DNA from: Prevotella corporis DSM 18810 = JCM 8529 | Lineage (GTDB): Bacteria; Bacteroidota; Bacteroidia; Bacteroidales; Bacteroidaceae | Assembly (NCBI RefSeq): GCF_000430525.1 | Contig: NZ_KE387156.1 | Coordinates: forward strand, 173,539 to 210,989 | Length of the DNA: 37,451 bases | Reading direction: 5' to 3' | Shown here: piece by piece, positions 8,497 to 16,558 of the stretch | Layout: the number at the start of each line of letters is the position of its first letter | Position numbering within the stretch: position 1 is the stretch's first letter | Notes under the pieces: generated by a model | Told to the model about the DNA's origin: nothing | The model's input: the letters and a program-made list of their open reading frames with translations, nothing else | Databases searched by the model: none | Translations under genes and position numbers: made by a program

Positions 8497-8949
8497 CTAC
8501 TGTGCGGTGGATTTTTCCTTATCCTCCTTCTCATTATTGAAGCTGAAGGTCAGTCGCTGCATACCGCCCATATTATCCTCCACGTACACGTCAATCGTCT
8601 GACGGTCAGATGACAGCGAGGTGTAGTATAAGCGGAACACATCTTTGGTGAGCGGATAGCAATCGTTGGGCTTAAACACTGTGCCATCGTCCATCCTCAA
8701 TGTTCCCTTTCCATCGGGCTGGAAATAGCGGATAGTATAGCGAGTGTCGGCAAACTCACCGCCTCTCTTCAGTGTGCAGCGTATCTCAGCCGTCTGTCCT
8801 CTTATGATGTCCTTCTGAACCGGCATTGTCTCCACCGTAAACGGATAAGACTGCTGAACATCCAATTCCCTATCACAAGCAGATAGGCAAAACACGGCAA
8901 GAGTCAGCACACCCATTACCCAAATAGTACTCAATATTTTCTTTTTCAT
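8497..8949 (-). CDS. traQ: Conjugal transfer protein TraQ (DUF3872)
   Basis: A 150-residue predicted lipoprotein: hydrophobic segment ending in LSAC (lipobox Cys at residue 25), then a beta-rich domain (VETMPVQKDIIRGQTAEIRCTLKRGGEF...RYTIRYFQPDGKG) typical of DUF3872, annotated TraQ in CTnDOT-like elements. It should sit in the outer-membrane or periplasmic part of the transfer apparatus. In CTnDOT-like operons traP (CHC2 zinc-finger primase) usually lies between traO and traQ; here only 12 bases separate TraQ from TraO, so traP is absent. Confidence 0.8.
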   Translation of the reverse strand: MKKKILSTIWVMGVLTLAVFCLSACDRELDVQQSYPFTVETMPVQKDIIRGQTAEIRCTLKRGGEFADTRYTIRYFQPDGKGTLRMDDGTVFKPNDCYPLTKDVFRLYYTSLSSDRQTIDVYVEDNMGGMQRLTFSFNNEKEDKEKSTAQ

Positions 8950-8961
8950 TGCTTTTACCAG

Positions 8962-9546
8962 TTAAAGATTAAACCTAAATCCTGCCGAAAGCGCAGGACG
9001 GAAACGATGCACGTCAGAGCCGAAGAGCAACCGCCCTTGTGCCTTGACAAGAAACAGAAGCCTGTCCGTGAAGAACACTTCCACCGAGCCGTGAACGGCA
9101 CCACCATAGACAAAGCGAGAGCGGTCGAGCAGTGTTGCCCCATCGGGTAGCAGCTTCTTATCCTCATTCAATTCCTCGTAACCGCCCAATGCGGATATGC
9201 CAGCATAGAGAAATACATTCTTGCCATTGTCGGAGACAATCGGGTGCATATAGCCCAAGTGCAAAAGTGCATCTTTGAGTTTTACGTTATAACTTCTGTA
9301 CGGCATATTCTGCTGTTCATACTCTGCCATAACAAAGGTATAATTCTCACGACCCAGATAGCGGGTGAGTGATGCTCCCATGCCGAAATTGTCAGCTGCA
9401 AGGAACTTTTCATCCTTGATAAGCGGAACACTCCCAACAAACTCTATTCCCCTTTGCTTGGGTATCAGTCGCTGTGCCTGCGATGACAGACTGAAAGTCA
9501 TGGCCACCACAACGCATACTGTTAGAATGATATTGTTCTTCTTCAT
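8962..9546 (-). CDS. traO: Conjugal transfer protein TraO
   Basis: A secreted outer-membrane-type protein (signal peptide ending near LSSQAQRLIPKQRG) with alternating beta segments and the C-terminal SAGFRFNL, ending in an aromatic-x-aromatic-type strand as in small beta-barrel proteins. TraO of CTnDOT-like ICEs is a T4SS outer-membrane component. The start at 9546 gives a TAATG overlap with the end of traN; an in-frame ATG at 9552 adds two residues and cannot be excluded. Gene order traN-traO-traQ-lysozyme supports the call. Confidence 0.82.
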   Translation of the reverse strand: MKKNNIILTVCVVVAMTFSLSSQAQRLIPKQRGIEFVGSVPLIKDEKFLAADNFGMGASLTRYLGRENYTFVMAEYEQQNMPYRSYNVKLKDALLHLGYMHPIVSDNGKNVFLYAGISALGGYEELNEDKKLLPDGATLLDRSRFVYGGAVHGSVEVFFTDRLLFLVKAQGRLLFGSDVHRFRPALSAGFRFNL

Positions 9547-10496
9547 TACCATTTCAGTTTGAGGTTATCAATATTCTTTGCCAGCTGCAGGTCTTCTGCC
9601 GTTACATAAAAGGTCAGCGTACGACCGCCATTTCTCTCATAGAGCGTCACTTCAAGCTGCTTGTCTTCTGCAAGAGAAAACTGTTCGAGCGCAAACACAG
9701 TGTGTTCACTACCCATACCACGCACCTGCATCACCTGATGATAGGCACGAAGCGGCTGCAATACTTGTTCTTGTATAGCGGTGCGCTTTGCCATCTTTTT
9801 ATCAACCACCTTAAAGGTGATAAAATCCACCGAGTACGGCATATTCGTGCCATTTTCCATACGAGTGTGGAAATACAGCAAGCCGTTATGAGCATACAAG
9901 CCACGGAGCAGGAACTTCATACCGAACTGCTGCGAGCCGATATGTTTAATACTGCGTCTGTCATTCTGATAGATGGTCTGCATCATCAGTTTGACGAGTA
10001 CGGGCGACTCGTTACTGAGTTCCTTAAAGTAAATATCAGAGCGATTGCTTGGCAGCCTGCCTTCCGTCGTGGAAAGAAAGTCCTTCATCTCTATGCTGAG
10101 CTTCTCCGGTTCATCAGCATACTTGACGTTGAAAGCATAGAAAGAGCCGTCGTCGCAGATGACACTCATATTGGTTTCCGTCTCAAAATCCTTCACGGCA
10201 GCCTTCACGCGCAACACGTTCTCTGCATCCTCCGCCTTTCCTGCAATCAAGTTATTGCTGCCCAAGTCCACATAGCGAATGGGAGCAGGGAAAATGAGAT
10301 GCACAGTCTTGTCGAAGGTAACGTCCAAGCCGTAGGGAAGGACGACACGCCCATTAGGAATGGCACGGCTCATCCCTTGAAAGAGCTCTCCCGAAGTAAG
10401 TGGACGGCTCGGAGTCAAACCATCATTGTTTTCCTGTGCTGTGGCTGTTGCTCCCACCATGGCAAGCATAGCCATTGATAAAATAAGTTTCTTCAT
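9546..10496 (-). CDS. traN: Conjugal transfer protein TraN (DUF4138)
   Basis: A 316-residue periplasmic protein with a signal peptide (MKKLILSMAMLAMVGATATAQ). The domain begins VTFDKTVHLIFPAPIRYVDLGSNNLIAGKAEDAENVLRVKA, the typical DUF4138/TraN opening, a VirB9-like beta domain. It continues through QQFGMKFLLRGLYAHNGLLYFHTRMENGTN to a C-terminal beta region. It should be part of the outer-membrane core complex of the T4SS. The gene is complete. The upstream neighbour traM is reduced to a fragment, so any remaining expression of traN to the lysozyme gene needs a promoter not seen here. Confidence 0.9.
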   Translation of the reverse strand: MKKLILSMAMLAMVGATATAQENNDGLTPSRPLTSGELFQGMSRAIPNGRVVLPYGLDVTFDKTVHLIFPAPIRYVDLGSNNLIAGKAEDAENVLRVKAAVKDFETETNMSVICDDGSFYAFNVKYADEPEKLSIEMKDFLSTTEGRLPSNRSDIYFKELSNESPVLVKLMMQTIYQNDRRSIKHIGSQQFGMKFLLRGLYAHNGLLYFHTRMENGTNMPYSVDFITFKVVDKKMAKRTAIQEQVLQPLRAYHQVMQVRGMGSEHTVFALEQFSLAEDKQLEVTLYERNGGRTLTFYVTAEDLQLAKNIDNLKLKW

Positions 10497-10544
10497 TGTT
10501 GCTGTTGATTTGATGTTATTGTTTTACTTGTTATTCTTGATTGT

Positions 10545-10874
10545 TTATTTTGTCTGCACCAAGAAGAGGCGATAGCCCCCTTTGAGCGTTACCTTTACGG
10601 TGCGCAGTTTCTTCTGAAGCAGCTGACTTGCGCCCTGCATCACCCCACGGGCAGCCTCGGAGATAATCTGGTCTTTGGCAGAAGAAGCGAAGGTAAAGGA
10701 CGTTCCCATCGAGCCACCGATATTCGCCCCGACTTCCTTAAGCGCATTGATGTCCTCCGAACCTGGTATATACACCCCCTCCTGTCCGTCCGTGTCGTAT
10801 GCCGAGAGCTTGACGGCTATGATATGGCCGTCCACCTCAATGCTTTTGATGAACAGGTGCATACGGTTGTTTTC
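10545..10874 (-). pseudogene. traM: TraM, C-terminal remnant only
   Basis: About 109 residues remain (ENNRMHLFIKSIEVDGHIIAVKLSAYDTDGQEGVYIPG...), matching the C-terminal domain of TraM, a VirB10-like protein usually over 400 residues long. The frame is open upstream only to about 10874, where a stop appears (TAA at 10875-10877). The N-terminal membrane anchor and proline-rich region are missing. The breakpoint is followed by an HU-like gene on the opposite strand. The ORF from ATG 10862 is therefore a relic and should not give a working core-complex protein. Confidence 0.8.
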
Positions 10875-10918
10875 TTAAGATTTTTGCAACTCTCTTAGCA
10901 GAAAGTTCTCATTTCACA

Positions 10919-10948
10919 TTGTGGTTAGAAATAAAAATGCTATCTTTG
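10919..10948 (+). promoter_or_regulatory. Bacteroidetes-type promoter of the HU-like gene
   Basis: TATCTTTG at 10941-10948 fits the -7 consensus TAnnTTTG, with TTG at 10919-10921 about 19 bases upstream. It precedes ATG 10982 by 33 bases and lies just inside the left breakpoint of the inserted island. Confidence 0.65.
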
Positions 10949-10981
10949 CGACTATCATTAACCCCTTAAAATGAAAGGCTT

Positions 10982-11458
10982 ATGATTAAGTACGTAATCC
11001 AAGCGAAGAAAAACCCGCTTAAAAAGAACGAAGTGAAGTATTATCCGCAGATAGCACCGACCACACCGATGACACTTGCGCAGATAGTAAAGCGTGTGGA
11101 AAAGCGTTCCACGGTTTCGAGCGCCGACGTGAAAGCCGTCTTGGATGCGCTGCAATATGAGGTCATAGAGGCTTTGGAGGCAGGCAACACCGTGCGGCTC
11201 GGCGACTTGGGGTCGTTCCGCCTGACGATGAAGTCGCAGGGCGTGGAGACGGCTGCCGAAGCCAAGAAGAAAGGTGCGCAGCTCATCAAGCAGGTAAATG
11301 TGCAGTTCACCAAGAGCACCACGATGCGCGACACGCTCGATGCCCGCCTGCTCGACTTCTCCATTCAGGAGGACATCGTGAACGCCTCCGACGACACTTC
11401 AGGCGGAGGCTCGGGAACCAGTTCGGAAACGGGCGGCGGAGATGAAGTGAACCCATAG
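10982..11458 (+). CDS. HU-like DNA-binding protein (HU-HIG type)
   Basis: A 158-residue protein with an HU/IHF-like core: TPMTLAQIVKRVEKRSTVSSADVKAVLDALQYEVIEALEAGNTVRLGDLGSFRLTMKSQ, where GNTVRLGDLGSF is the HU signature strand region. It ends in a flexible tail (TSGGGSGTSSETGGGDE). This longer type is widespread on Bacteroidales chromosomes and in mobile DNA. It has its own promoter and a downstream hairpin, so it is a single-gene unit. It lies inside the segment that replaces traG-traM. Its higher G+C content differs from the SIR2 gene next to it, so the island itself may be composite. Confidence 0.88.
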   Translation: MIKYVIQAKKNPLKKNEVKYYPQIAPTTPMTLAQIVKRVEKRSTVSSADVKAVLDALQYEVIEALEAGNTVRLGDLGSFRLTMKSQGVETAAEAKKKGAQLIKQVNVQFTKSTTMRDTLDARLLDFSIQEDIVNASDDTSGGGSGTSSETGGGDEVNP

Positions 11459-11473
11459 GATGGGCATTTTCTC

Positions 11474-11510
11474 GGTGCGTGGAGCACAACGGTTCTGCGC
11501 ACCATTTCCT
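11474..11510 (+). terminator. Hairpin after the HU-like gene
   Basis: GGTGCG (11474-11479) pairs with CGCACC (11498-11503), with additional partial pairing inside (GAGCAC / GGTTCTG), followed by ATTTCCTTTG. The position 16 bases after the stop codon suggests a terminator, although the T tract is weak. Confidence 0.5.
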
Positions 11511-11574
11511 TTGCTTTGCGATGCTGAAAACATACATTTGTAACTCACTGATAATCAATGCAGATAAAAGTGGC

Positions 11575-11641
11575 AAAATTGTCTTATAAGAGAATTAAAA
11601 TTGTCCTATAAGAGAATTTCAAAAGTCTAATAAGACAATTT
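11575..11641. repeat. Two tandem 22-bp repeats plus an inverted third copy upstream of the SIR2 gene
   Basis: AAAATTGTC(T/C)TATAAGAGAATT occurs at 11575-11596 and directly again at 11597-11618, with one mismatch. A third, inverted and diverged copy (AAGTCTAATAAGACAATTT) covers 11621-11641. Each unit is itself partly palindromic around TCTTATAAGA. The array ends 43 bases before the SIR2 start codon, where an operator would lie. Confidence 0.65.
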
Positions 11642-11684
11642 CAAGAGTATACGTTGGGTATTCTTGCTTTACAAATTAAAAGAT

Positions 11685-13235
11685 ATGACAAAAGACGATT
11701 TTATAAATATTATCAAGGGTAAGAAGACTGCTCCATTCCTTTTCATAGGTTCGGGGTTTACTAAACATTATTTGGACACACCTGATTGGGAAACCTTATT
11801 GTCTAAGTTTACCCAAAAGCATATCAACGCATATTATACATCCCTTGACACAAAAGATTTGTCCATAGTCGCTACAGAAATAGCAAAGGAATGTAATAAA
11901 GAGTTTTGGTCTCTTCCTGATGATGATGAATACAAGAAGTCTTTCCAGGACAAAGCTACCAATATAAGCAGTGTCCTGAAAGATAAAATTGCAAAATTCT
12001 TTGTTGAATATAGCCTGAAAGAGCCAGAGGAAACATATTTAGAAGAACTTGTCATATTAAGTAAACTCAACATTGATGGGATTATCACAACAAACTGGGA
12101 TGACTTTTGTGAGCGTCAGTTTCCTAAGTTCACGAAATACGTTGGTCAGAAAGAACTCTTGTTCTCCAAGTCTATTGTAAATATAGGCGAAATATACAAG
12201 ATTCATGGTTGTATGCGTGAGCCGGAGAGTTTAGTGCTCACGCATGAAGACTACACTGATTTCAATAAGCGAAATGCTTATCTTGCAGCAAAGCTCATCA
12301 CGATATTCATAGAGCATCCGATTGTCTTTATCGGATACTCAATGAATGACAATAACATAAAAAGCATATTGGCTTCCATTGTGCAGTGTCTTGACCAGGA
12401 CAAGATAGGCTTGCTGCAAAACAATCTTTTCTTCGTAGAATGGAACAGGGATGCCGATGCCGAAATGGAGGTTGAAAGATACGATATGCTGATGAGCGAG
12501 GGCGTTACTCTTCCAGTTATTCGCATTAAAACACATGAATTCAAACCTGTATATGAATGTTTAGCCACATTTGAACGTCAGATGTCTGCGAACGTGCTAA
12601 GATTTTACAAGCAGCAGTTTTATGAAATCGTTTATTCGGAAAAGCCAGAGAGGAAATTATATGTCCTGCCCGAGAAAGAAATTGAAACCAACAAGGATAT
12701 TCAGTTTGTCTGTGGGTTCGGCACGATAGCAAAGTATCAGTCTGCCGTTGGATATACAGGACTTAAAGCAAGAGATATATTTAAAGATATAGTTTTTCAA
12801 AGCGGAAATTATGACAGCGAGGCACTATTAACTAAAACTATTCCTGAACTAAGAAAAAGTACCCGTTATATTCCAATTTATAAATATCTTAGAGCTATCG
12901 GTATTAATTCTGAAGATGATTATACAAGTAATCAACTCGGGTTAAATATGCCTTTATTAAAGCAGGATGATTTTTGTGCATATAATTTCGATGAAGAAAA
13001 AAAACGATTAAGTTTAGATGCCGCATTGAAAAGTTTTCCTGACACAATATGGAAAATTTGTGCGCTGATTCCGTATCTTTCATTGCAAGATGAAGATTTA
13101 CCAATATTGCAACATTTTATAGAGGAAAACTTTAATGGTTTCCTTATTTCTGGCAATAAAAAGAGTAAGCAATATTCTACCTATTTTAAGAAATTGATTT
13201 GTTTTTATGATTGGAGGAAATATGCTTGGGAGTAA
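11685..13235 (+). CDS. SIR2-domain protein, probable NAD-consuming defence effector
   Basis: A 516-residue protein. The N-terminal 230 residues carry SIR2 landmarks: FIGSGFTKHY (20-29, nucleotide-binding loop), TTNWDD (135-140), a candidate catalytic His in KIHGCMREP (His 174), and FIGYSMNDNNI (215-225). The C-terminal 280 residues are unrecognised. SIR2 domains in bacterial defence genes (for example Thoeris ThsA and DSR proteins) deplete NAD on infection; I infer that role from domain and context. Start 11685 (MTKDDFINIIKG) is preferred over TTG 11664. The gene overlaps or abuts the methyltransferase start, so the two are probably co-transcribed. The tandem repeats just upstream may regulate it. 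Confidence 0.8.
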   Translation: MTKDDFINIIKGKKTAPFLFIGSGFTKHYLDTPDWETLLSKFTQKHINAYYTSLDTKDLSIVATEIAKECNKEFWSLPDDDEYKKSFQDKATNISSVLKDKIAKFFVEYSLKEPEETYLEELVILSKLNIDGIITTNWDDFCERQFPKFTKYVGQKELLFSKSIVNIGEIYKIHGCMREPESLVLTHEDYTDFNKRNAYLAAKLITIFIEHPIVFIGYSMNDNNIKSILASIVQCLDQDKIGLLQNNLFFVEWNRDADAEMEVERYDMLMSEGVTLPVIRIKTHEFKPVYECLATFERQMSANVLRFYKQQFYEIVYSEKPERKLYVLPEKEIETNKDIQFVCGFGTIAKYQSAVGYTGLKARDIFKDIVFQSGNYDSEALLTKTIPELRKSTRYIPIYKYLRAIGINSEDDYTSNQLGLNMPLLKQDDFCAYNFDEEKKRLSLDAALKSFPDTIWKICALIPYLSLQDEDLPILQHFIEENFNGFLISGNKKSKQYSTYFKKLICFYDWRKYAWE

Positions 13236-14100
13236 AAGTATGAATATTTTTGGAACAAACGACAACAAGATAATACATGGCGATGCCTTGCAGGCATTGA
13301 ATGAATGTGTTGAGGATAATTCAGTGGATTTGATATTTGCAGACCCACCCTATAATATCGGCAAAGATTTTGCAGGTTGCAAAGACAAGTGGGAAAGCGA
13401 CGAGGCTTATCTTGAATGGTGCTATAAATGGCTTGACTTGTGCATACAAAAATTGAAGCCTACAGGAGCTTTCTATGTAATGACCTCTACACAGTTCATG
13501 CCCTACTTTGATATTTTTCTCCGCAAGAAGTTGGATATACTCTCAAGACTTGTATGGTATTATGACAGTTCAGGTGTGCAAGCAAAGCAATACTTCGGTT
13601 CTCTATACGAACCTATTTTGTTTTGTGTCAAAGATAAAAAACATTATACATTTAACTCAGATGATATTCTTGTCGAGGCGAAGACAGGAGCAAAACGAGG
13701 ATTGATAGATTACCGTAAGAATCCTCCCCAGCCATATAAGACTACAAAAGTGCCGGGCAATGTCTGGGAGTTTCCACGTGTACGCTATCGTATGGAAGAG
13801 TATGAGAACCATCCAACCCAGAAGCCCATAGCCTTGCTTGAACGCATCATCAAGGCAAGTTCTAACGAGGGTGATATGGTATTAGACCCATTCTCGGGTA
13901 CATTTACAACCGCATACGTTGCACAGTCCCTTAATCGTAAGTCTATCGGGATTGAACTACAAGAAGAGTATGTAAAAATAGGATTGAGAAGATTGAAGTT
14001 GGCACAATCCTACAATGGCGAGGTATTGAAGAAAATGGAAAAGAATTTGTCTCGGAAAGAGACCGCAAACATTATTTATCCCACATTATTCCCAATGTAA
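13222..14100 (+). CDS. YhdJ-like DNA N6-adenine methyltransferase (beta class)
   Basis: A 292-residue enzyme with motif IV DPPY (41-44) before motif I DPFSGTFTT (222-230), the order of beta-class amino-methyltransferases. Long blocks closely match, from memory, E. coli YhdJ (M.EcoKII): DSSGVQAK, YEPILFCVKD, KTGAKRGLIDYRKNPPQPY, KVPGNVWEFPRVRYRM and HPTQKP. YhdJ methylates adenine in ATGCAT; the same target is likely but unproven here. ATG 13222 is chosen because GGAGG lies 5 bases upstream; 13240, where the similarity begins, is possible. It overlaps the end of the SIR2 gene by 14 bases, and the endonuclease gene follows after 3 bases. It should protect the host from that nuclease. Confidence 0.88.
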   Translation: MLGSKSMNIFGTNDNKIIHGDALQALNECVEDNSVDLIFADPPYNIGKDFAGCKDKWESDEAYLEWCYKWLDLCIQKLKPTGAFYVMTSTQFMPYFDIFLRKKLDILSRLVWYYDSSGVQAKQYFGSLYEPILFCVKDKKHYTFNSDDILVEAKTGAKRGLIDYRKNPPQPYKTTKVPGNVWEFPRVRYRMEEYENHPTQKPIALLERIIKASSNEGDMVLDPFSGTFTTAYVAQSLNRKSIGIELQEEYVKIGLRRLKLAQSYNGEVLKKMEKNLSRKETANIIYPTLFPM

Positions 14101-14103
14101 GTT

Positions 14104-15216
14104 ATGAAAGAACATAGTTTTACGCCTTATATCAAGGAAATTCTAAATAAAGCATTCAAAGACAAGAGCGAAGACATTTATGAGAAAAGTCCCTTATTGC
14201 AATATCTTAACTTAAAGACAAAATCAGCTAATAGGGGTTCCAAGTCACGTTCAAGTTTTGCCAATCTATATGCTATCTACGTTGTTGTGGAAGATTATAT
14301 CAATCATGGCTTCCACAAGAACAAAGAGTATAGTAAATATGAAGGTGCGCAATACTCTATACTCTTCAAGAGGCAGAGGGAACTCCCTTTTGGTGAGAAA
14401 CTGCAAAACCATGCGCTTAACAATAGGATGAATGCTGAGTTTCAAAAATTCTTCCCAACTTCGGAATTGACACCTATCATAAGGGATTTAGAAACCAATC
14501 GCTATTGGATAAATGAGAATCTATTGTTGATAAAGGTTGGAAAAAAGAATTATAACATAGCTACATCTATCATTGAAATTATCGATAAGTACATAACGAT
14601 AAAGCAACAATCGCTAAGACAATTTATACAACAATGCCAGCAGTTACAGGAACTCTCAACTTCCGATTCCCGCAAAGTAAAGTCTTTCATTGAGAGTCTA
14701 TTGGCTCCAAATGTTGATGCAAGGTTGTTTGAAATTGTAAGTTATTCTATCCTCAAGTTCTTCTATAAGGATCAAACTATTATTTGGGGGTATGATTTAG
14801 ATTCGCTTAATACAGAGGCATTGCGTCTATATAAAACGGGCAGAACGAATGCAAATGATGGTGGGATTGATTTTGTCATGAAGCCTCTTGGACGTTTCTT
14901 TCAAGTAACAGAGACTTTGGATTTCAGAAAATATTTTCTCGACATAGAAAAGATTGAACGCTATCCCATAACTTTCGTTATCAAAACTAATGATACAGTT
15001 TCCACTATTCGGTCAGAACTTAGAGAAAATGCCATCGATACTTATAAAGTTGAAAAGGTGGTAGATAAATTTATGAACTGCATAGAAGAAATTATCAATA
15101 TTCCAATACTAATCGATTGTTTATCTAAAGTCATAGATAAAGGAGGTATTAAGAATATTTTAGATGAGATAATGCTGCAAAGCAAAGTGGAATTCAACTA
15201 TACAGATGATGAATAA
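14104..15216 (+). CDS. Type II restriction endonuclease candidate (partner of the YhdJ-like enzyme)
   Basis: A 370-residue protein, 3 bases after the methyltransferase. A PD-(D/E)xK-like core is visible: FEIVSYSILKFFY (helix near 217), NDGGIDFVMKP (251-261) with an acidic residue at 256, then FFQVTE (265-270) ending in a hydrophobic strand with Q-x-T-E in place of ExK. N-terminal 200 residues are helical and probably make the target-recognition and dimer part. The context (methyltransferase then nuclease in one operon) strongly suggests a type II R-M pair, by inference cutting unmethylated ATGCAT. The 3' end overlaps the traG fragment tail to tail by 19 bases, showing how tightly the island was joined. 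Confidence 0.72.
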   Translation: MKEHSFTPYIKEILNKAFKDKSEDIYEKSPLLQYLNLKTKSANRGSKSRSSFANLYAIYVVVEDYINHGFHKNKEYSKYEGAQYSILFKRQRELPFGEKLQNHALNNRMNAEFQKFFPTSELTPIIRDLETNRYWINENLLLIKVGKKNYNIATSIIEIIDKYITIKQQSLRQFIQQCQQLQELSTSDSRKVKSFIESLLAPNVDARLFEIVSYSILKFFYKDQTIIWGYDLDSLNTEALRLYKTGRTNANDGGIDFVMKPLGRFFQVTETLDFRKYFLDIEKIERYPITFVIKTNDTVSTIRSELRENAIDTYKVEKVVDKFMNCIEEIINIPILIDCLSKVIDKGGIKNILDEIMLQSKVEFNYTDDE

Positions 15217-15758
15217 CGGTTAAGTATTTCCTCCTCCGTCATGCGGGTAATCCTTATCTGCTCGGTATCGTTGATGATACGCTCGAACTGGTCTACGGCT
15301 TCCATGAACTTCATCACCTCGTCCTTGTTGGTAATCTCCTTTGGTAGCAGATGTCCACGACAAAGCGAAGAGAAGTTGCTCTGCTGTGCCATACGCTGCT
15401 TGTTCGTCTTGGTAAGGAAGAGATAGACTGAGTGGTGGAGATACGGACGCTCATTGAAATGCCGTTCAGAGGAACGGGCAAGGAAGCTTAGTCCGCCATC
15501 GGAGAGTTTTCCTTGATAGTCCTCCTTGATAAACCAGTCCTGCTTGTGTACGATGCTGTAATTGGGTAGCACCTTGATTGCCTTATGCCAGGCAGAGTGC
15601 ATTGCTTCGTATTCTGTAGAAGTGACGGTAAAGAGTTCTGGCAGTTCCACACGGAATGCGACCGTGATGTCGGCGTCCTTGCTCACCATACACCCCTGCT
15701 CGACGGAGAGCAGCGGGAACTTTGATTCCAAGGTCGTTATCTTACTGTTGTTTCTCAT
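15198..15758 (-). pseudogene. traG: TraG (VirB4-like ATPase), N-terminal remnant
   Basis: Only 186 residues of a protein of about 800 remain: MRNNSKITTLESKFPLLSVEQGCMVSKDADITVAF...QDWFIKEDYQG...RITRMTEEEILNRY, the N-terminal domain of Bacteroidales TraG. The last four residues (SSSV) come from sequence beyond the breakpoint at about 15222. The Walker A and B motifs that drive T4SS assembly are missing, so conjugation powered by this element should fail. The start overlaps the traF stop by 4 bases, as in intact operons, so the start is secure. Confidence 0.85.
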
Positions 15759-16090
15759 TGCTTCTTTCTTTTGGGTTGAAGGTTACGGATAAGGTGGCAG
15801 ACCGTACGGCGGTTCAAGAGGTAGCGTGGGTGCATTCTCACGGCTCCCTTTTTCATCAGCCCGTATTGCCCGTACTTTCTATTCATGGTGAACGTTTGCC
15901 ATACCACAAGGCTGGCACCCACTACACCTATGACAAGACAAGCTACTTGGCTGACTCCACAGAGATAGAGAATGACCACAAGAATGAAGACAGCCAGCAG
16001 TCCTCCTGCAAAGAGGAAGAGGTACTGCGCCTTCAAACCCTTGAACTCTACCGTCCGACCTACACCTTTGTTGATTTCCCACTCAGCCAT
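15755..16090 (-). CDS. traF: Conjugal transfer protein TraF (DUF4133)
   Basis: A 111-residue inner-membrane protein. ATG 16090 (MAEWEINKGVGRTVEFKGLKAQYLF) is chosen because this is the conserved start of DUF4133; the longer frame to 16156 runs into traE. Two adjacent hydrophobic helices (LFLFAGGLLAVFILVVILYLCG, then VACLVIGVVGASLVVWQTF) are followed by a basic tail. This VirB3-like arrangement fits a small subunit beside the VirB4-like TraG. It starts 2 bases after the traE stop. Confidence 0.88.
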   Translation of the reverse strand: MAEWEINKGVGRTVEFKGLKAQYLFLFAGGLLAVFILVVILYLCGVSQVACLVIGVVGASLVVWQTFTMNRKYGQYGLMKKGAVRMHPRYLLNRRTVCHLIRNLQPKRKKQ

Positions 16091-16092
16091 TG

Positions 16093-16395
16093 TTACAAGA
16101 AGAAAGAACGTAGGATGGTGGCAGCCACGATGAGGAAGATACACGCACCGAACCAAGAGGCTGCGGTCTTGCTCGTATCGGGGTCGCCCGAACTGAACTT
16201 GTTATAGACCTTGATTCCTCCAATCAAGCCCACCACAGCACCGATGGCATAGATAAGTTTTGTACCCGGGTCAAAGTAGGAGGTTACCATCTTGGTGGCT
16301 TCATTGATACCCGCCATTCCATTACCCTGCGCATAAGCTCCTACGGTGGCGGCAGCCATCAGGAGCAGCATTGTGATTTTCTTTTTGTTGTTCAT
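16093..16395 (-). CDS. traE: Conjugal transfer protein TraE (DUF4134)
   Basis: A 100-residue protein with a signal-like N-terminus (MNNKKKITMLLLMAAATVGAYAQ), a short periplasmic part (NGMAGINEATKMVTSYFDPGTK) and two hydrophobic helices (LIYAIGAVVGLIGGIKVYNKF and WFGACIFLIVAATILRSFFL). This is the DUF4134/TraE pattern, similar in size and topology to VirB2-type pilin. It starts the traE-traF-traG cluster. A 163-base gap separates it from traD; I see no clear promoter there. Confidence 0.88.
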   Translation of the reverse strand: MNNKKKITMLLLMAAATVGAYAQGNGMAGINEATKMVTSYFDPGTKLIYAIGAVVGLIGGIKVYNKFSSGDPDTSKTAASWFGACIFLIVAATILRSFFL

Positions 16396-16558
16396 TGCTG
16401 TTTTTATTTTAAGTTGTTAAACAAATTATTTTCTTTTTAGGGTGAAAGTGGCAAGGGGTAGCTCGGTTTTATCGTATGACAGATATTGGCAGATTGTTTT
16501 ACTTTTGAGCCACCCTCGCATCACTTTACAATTTTATAATATGAGTAAGAACATTAGT

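Noticed and set aside
9702..10478. Long plus-strand ORF of 258 codons
   Set aside because: It is antisense to traN, whose protein has a signal peptide and a clear family match; no promoter or homology supports the plus-strand frame.
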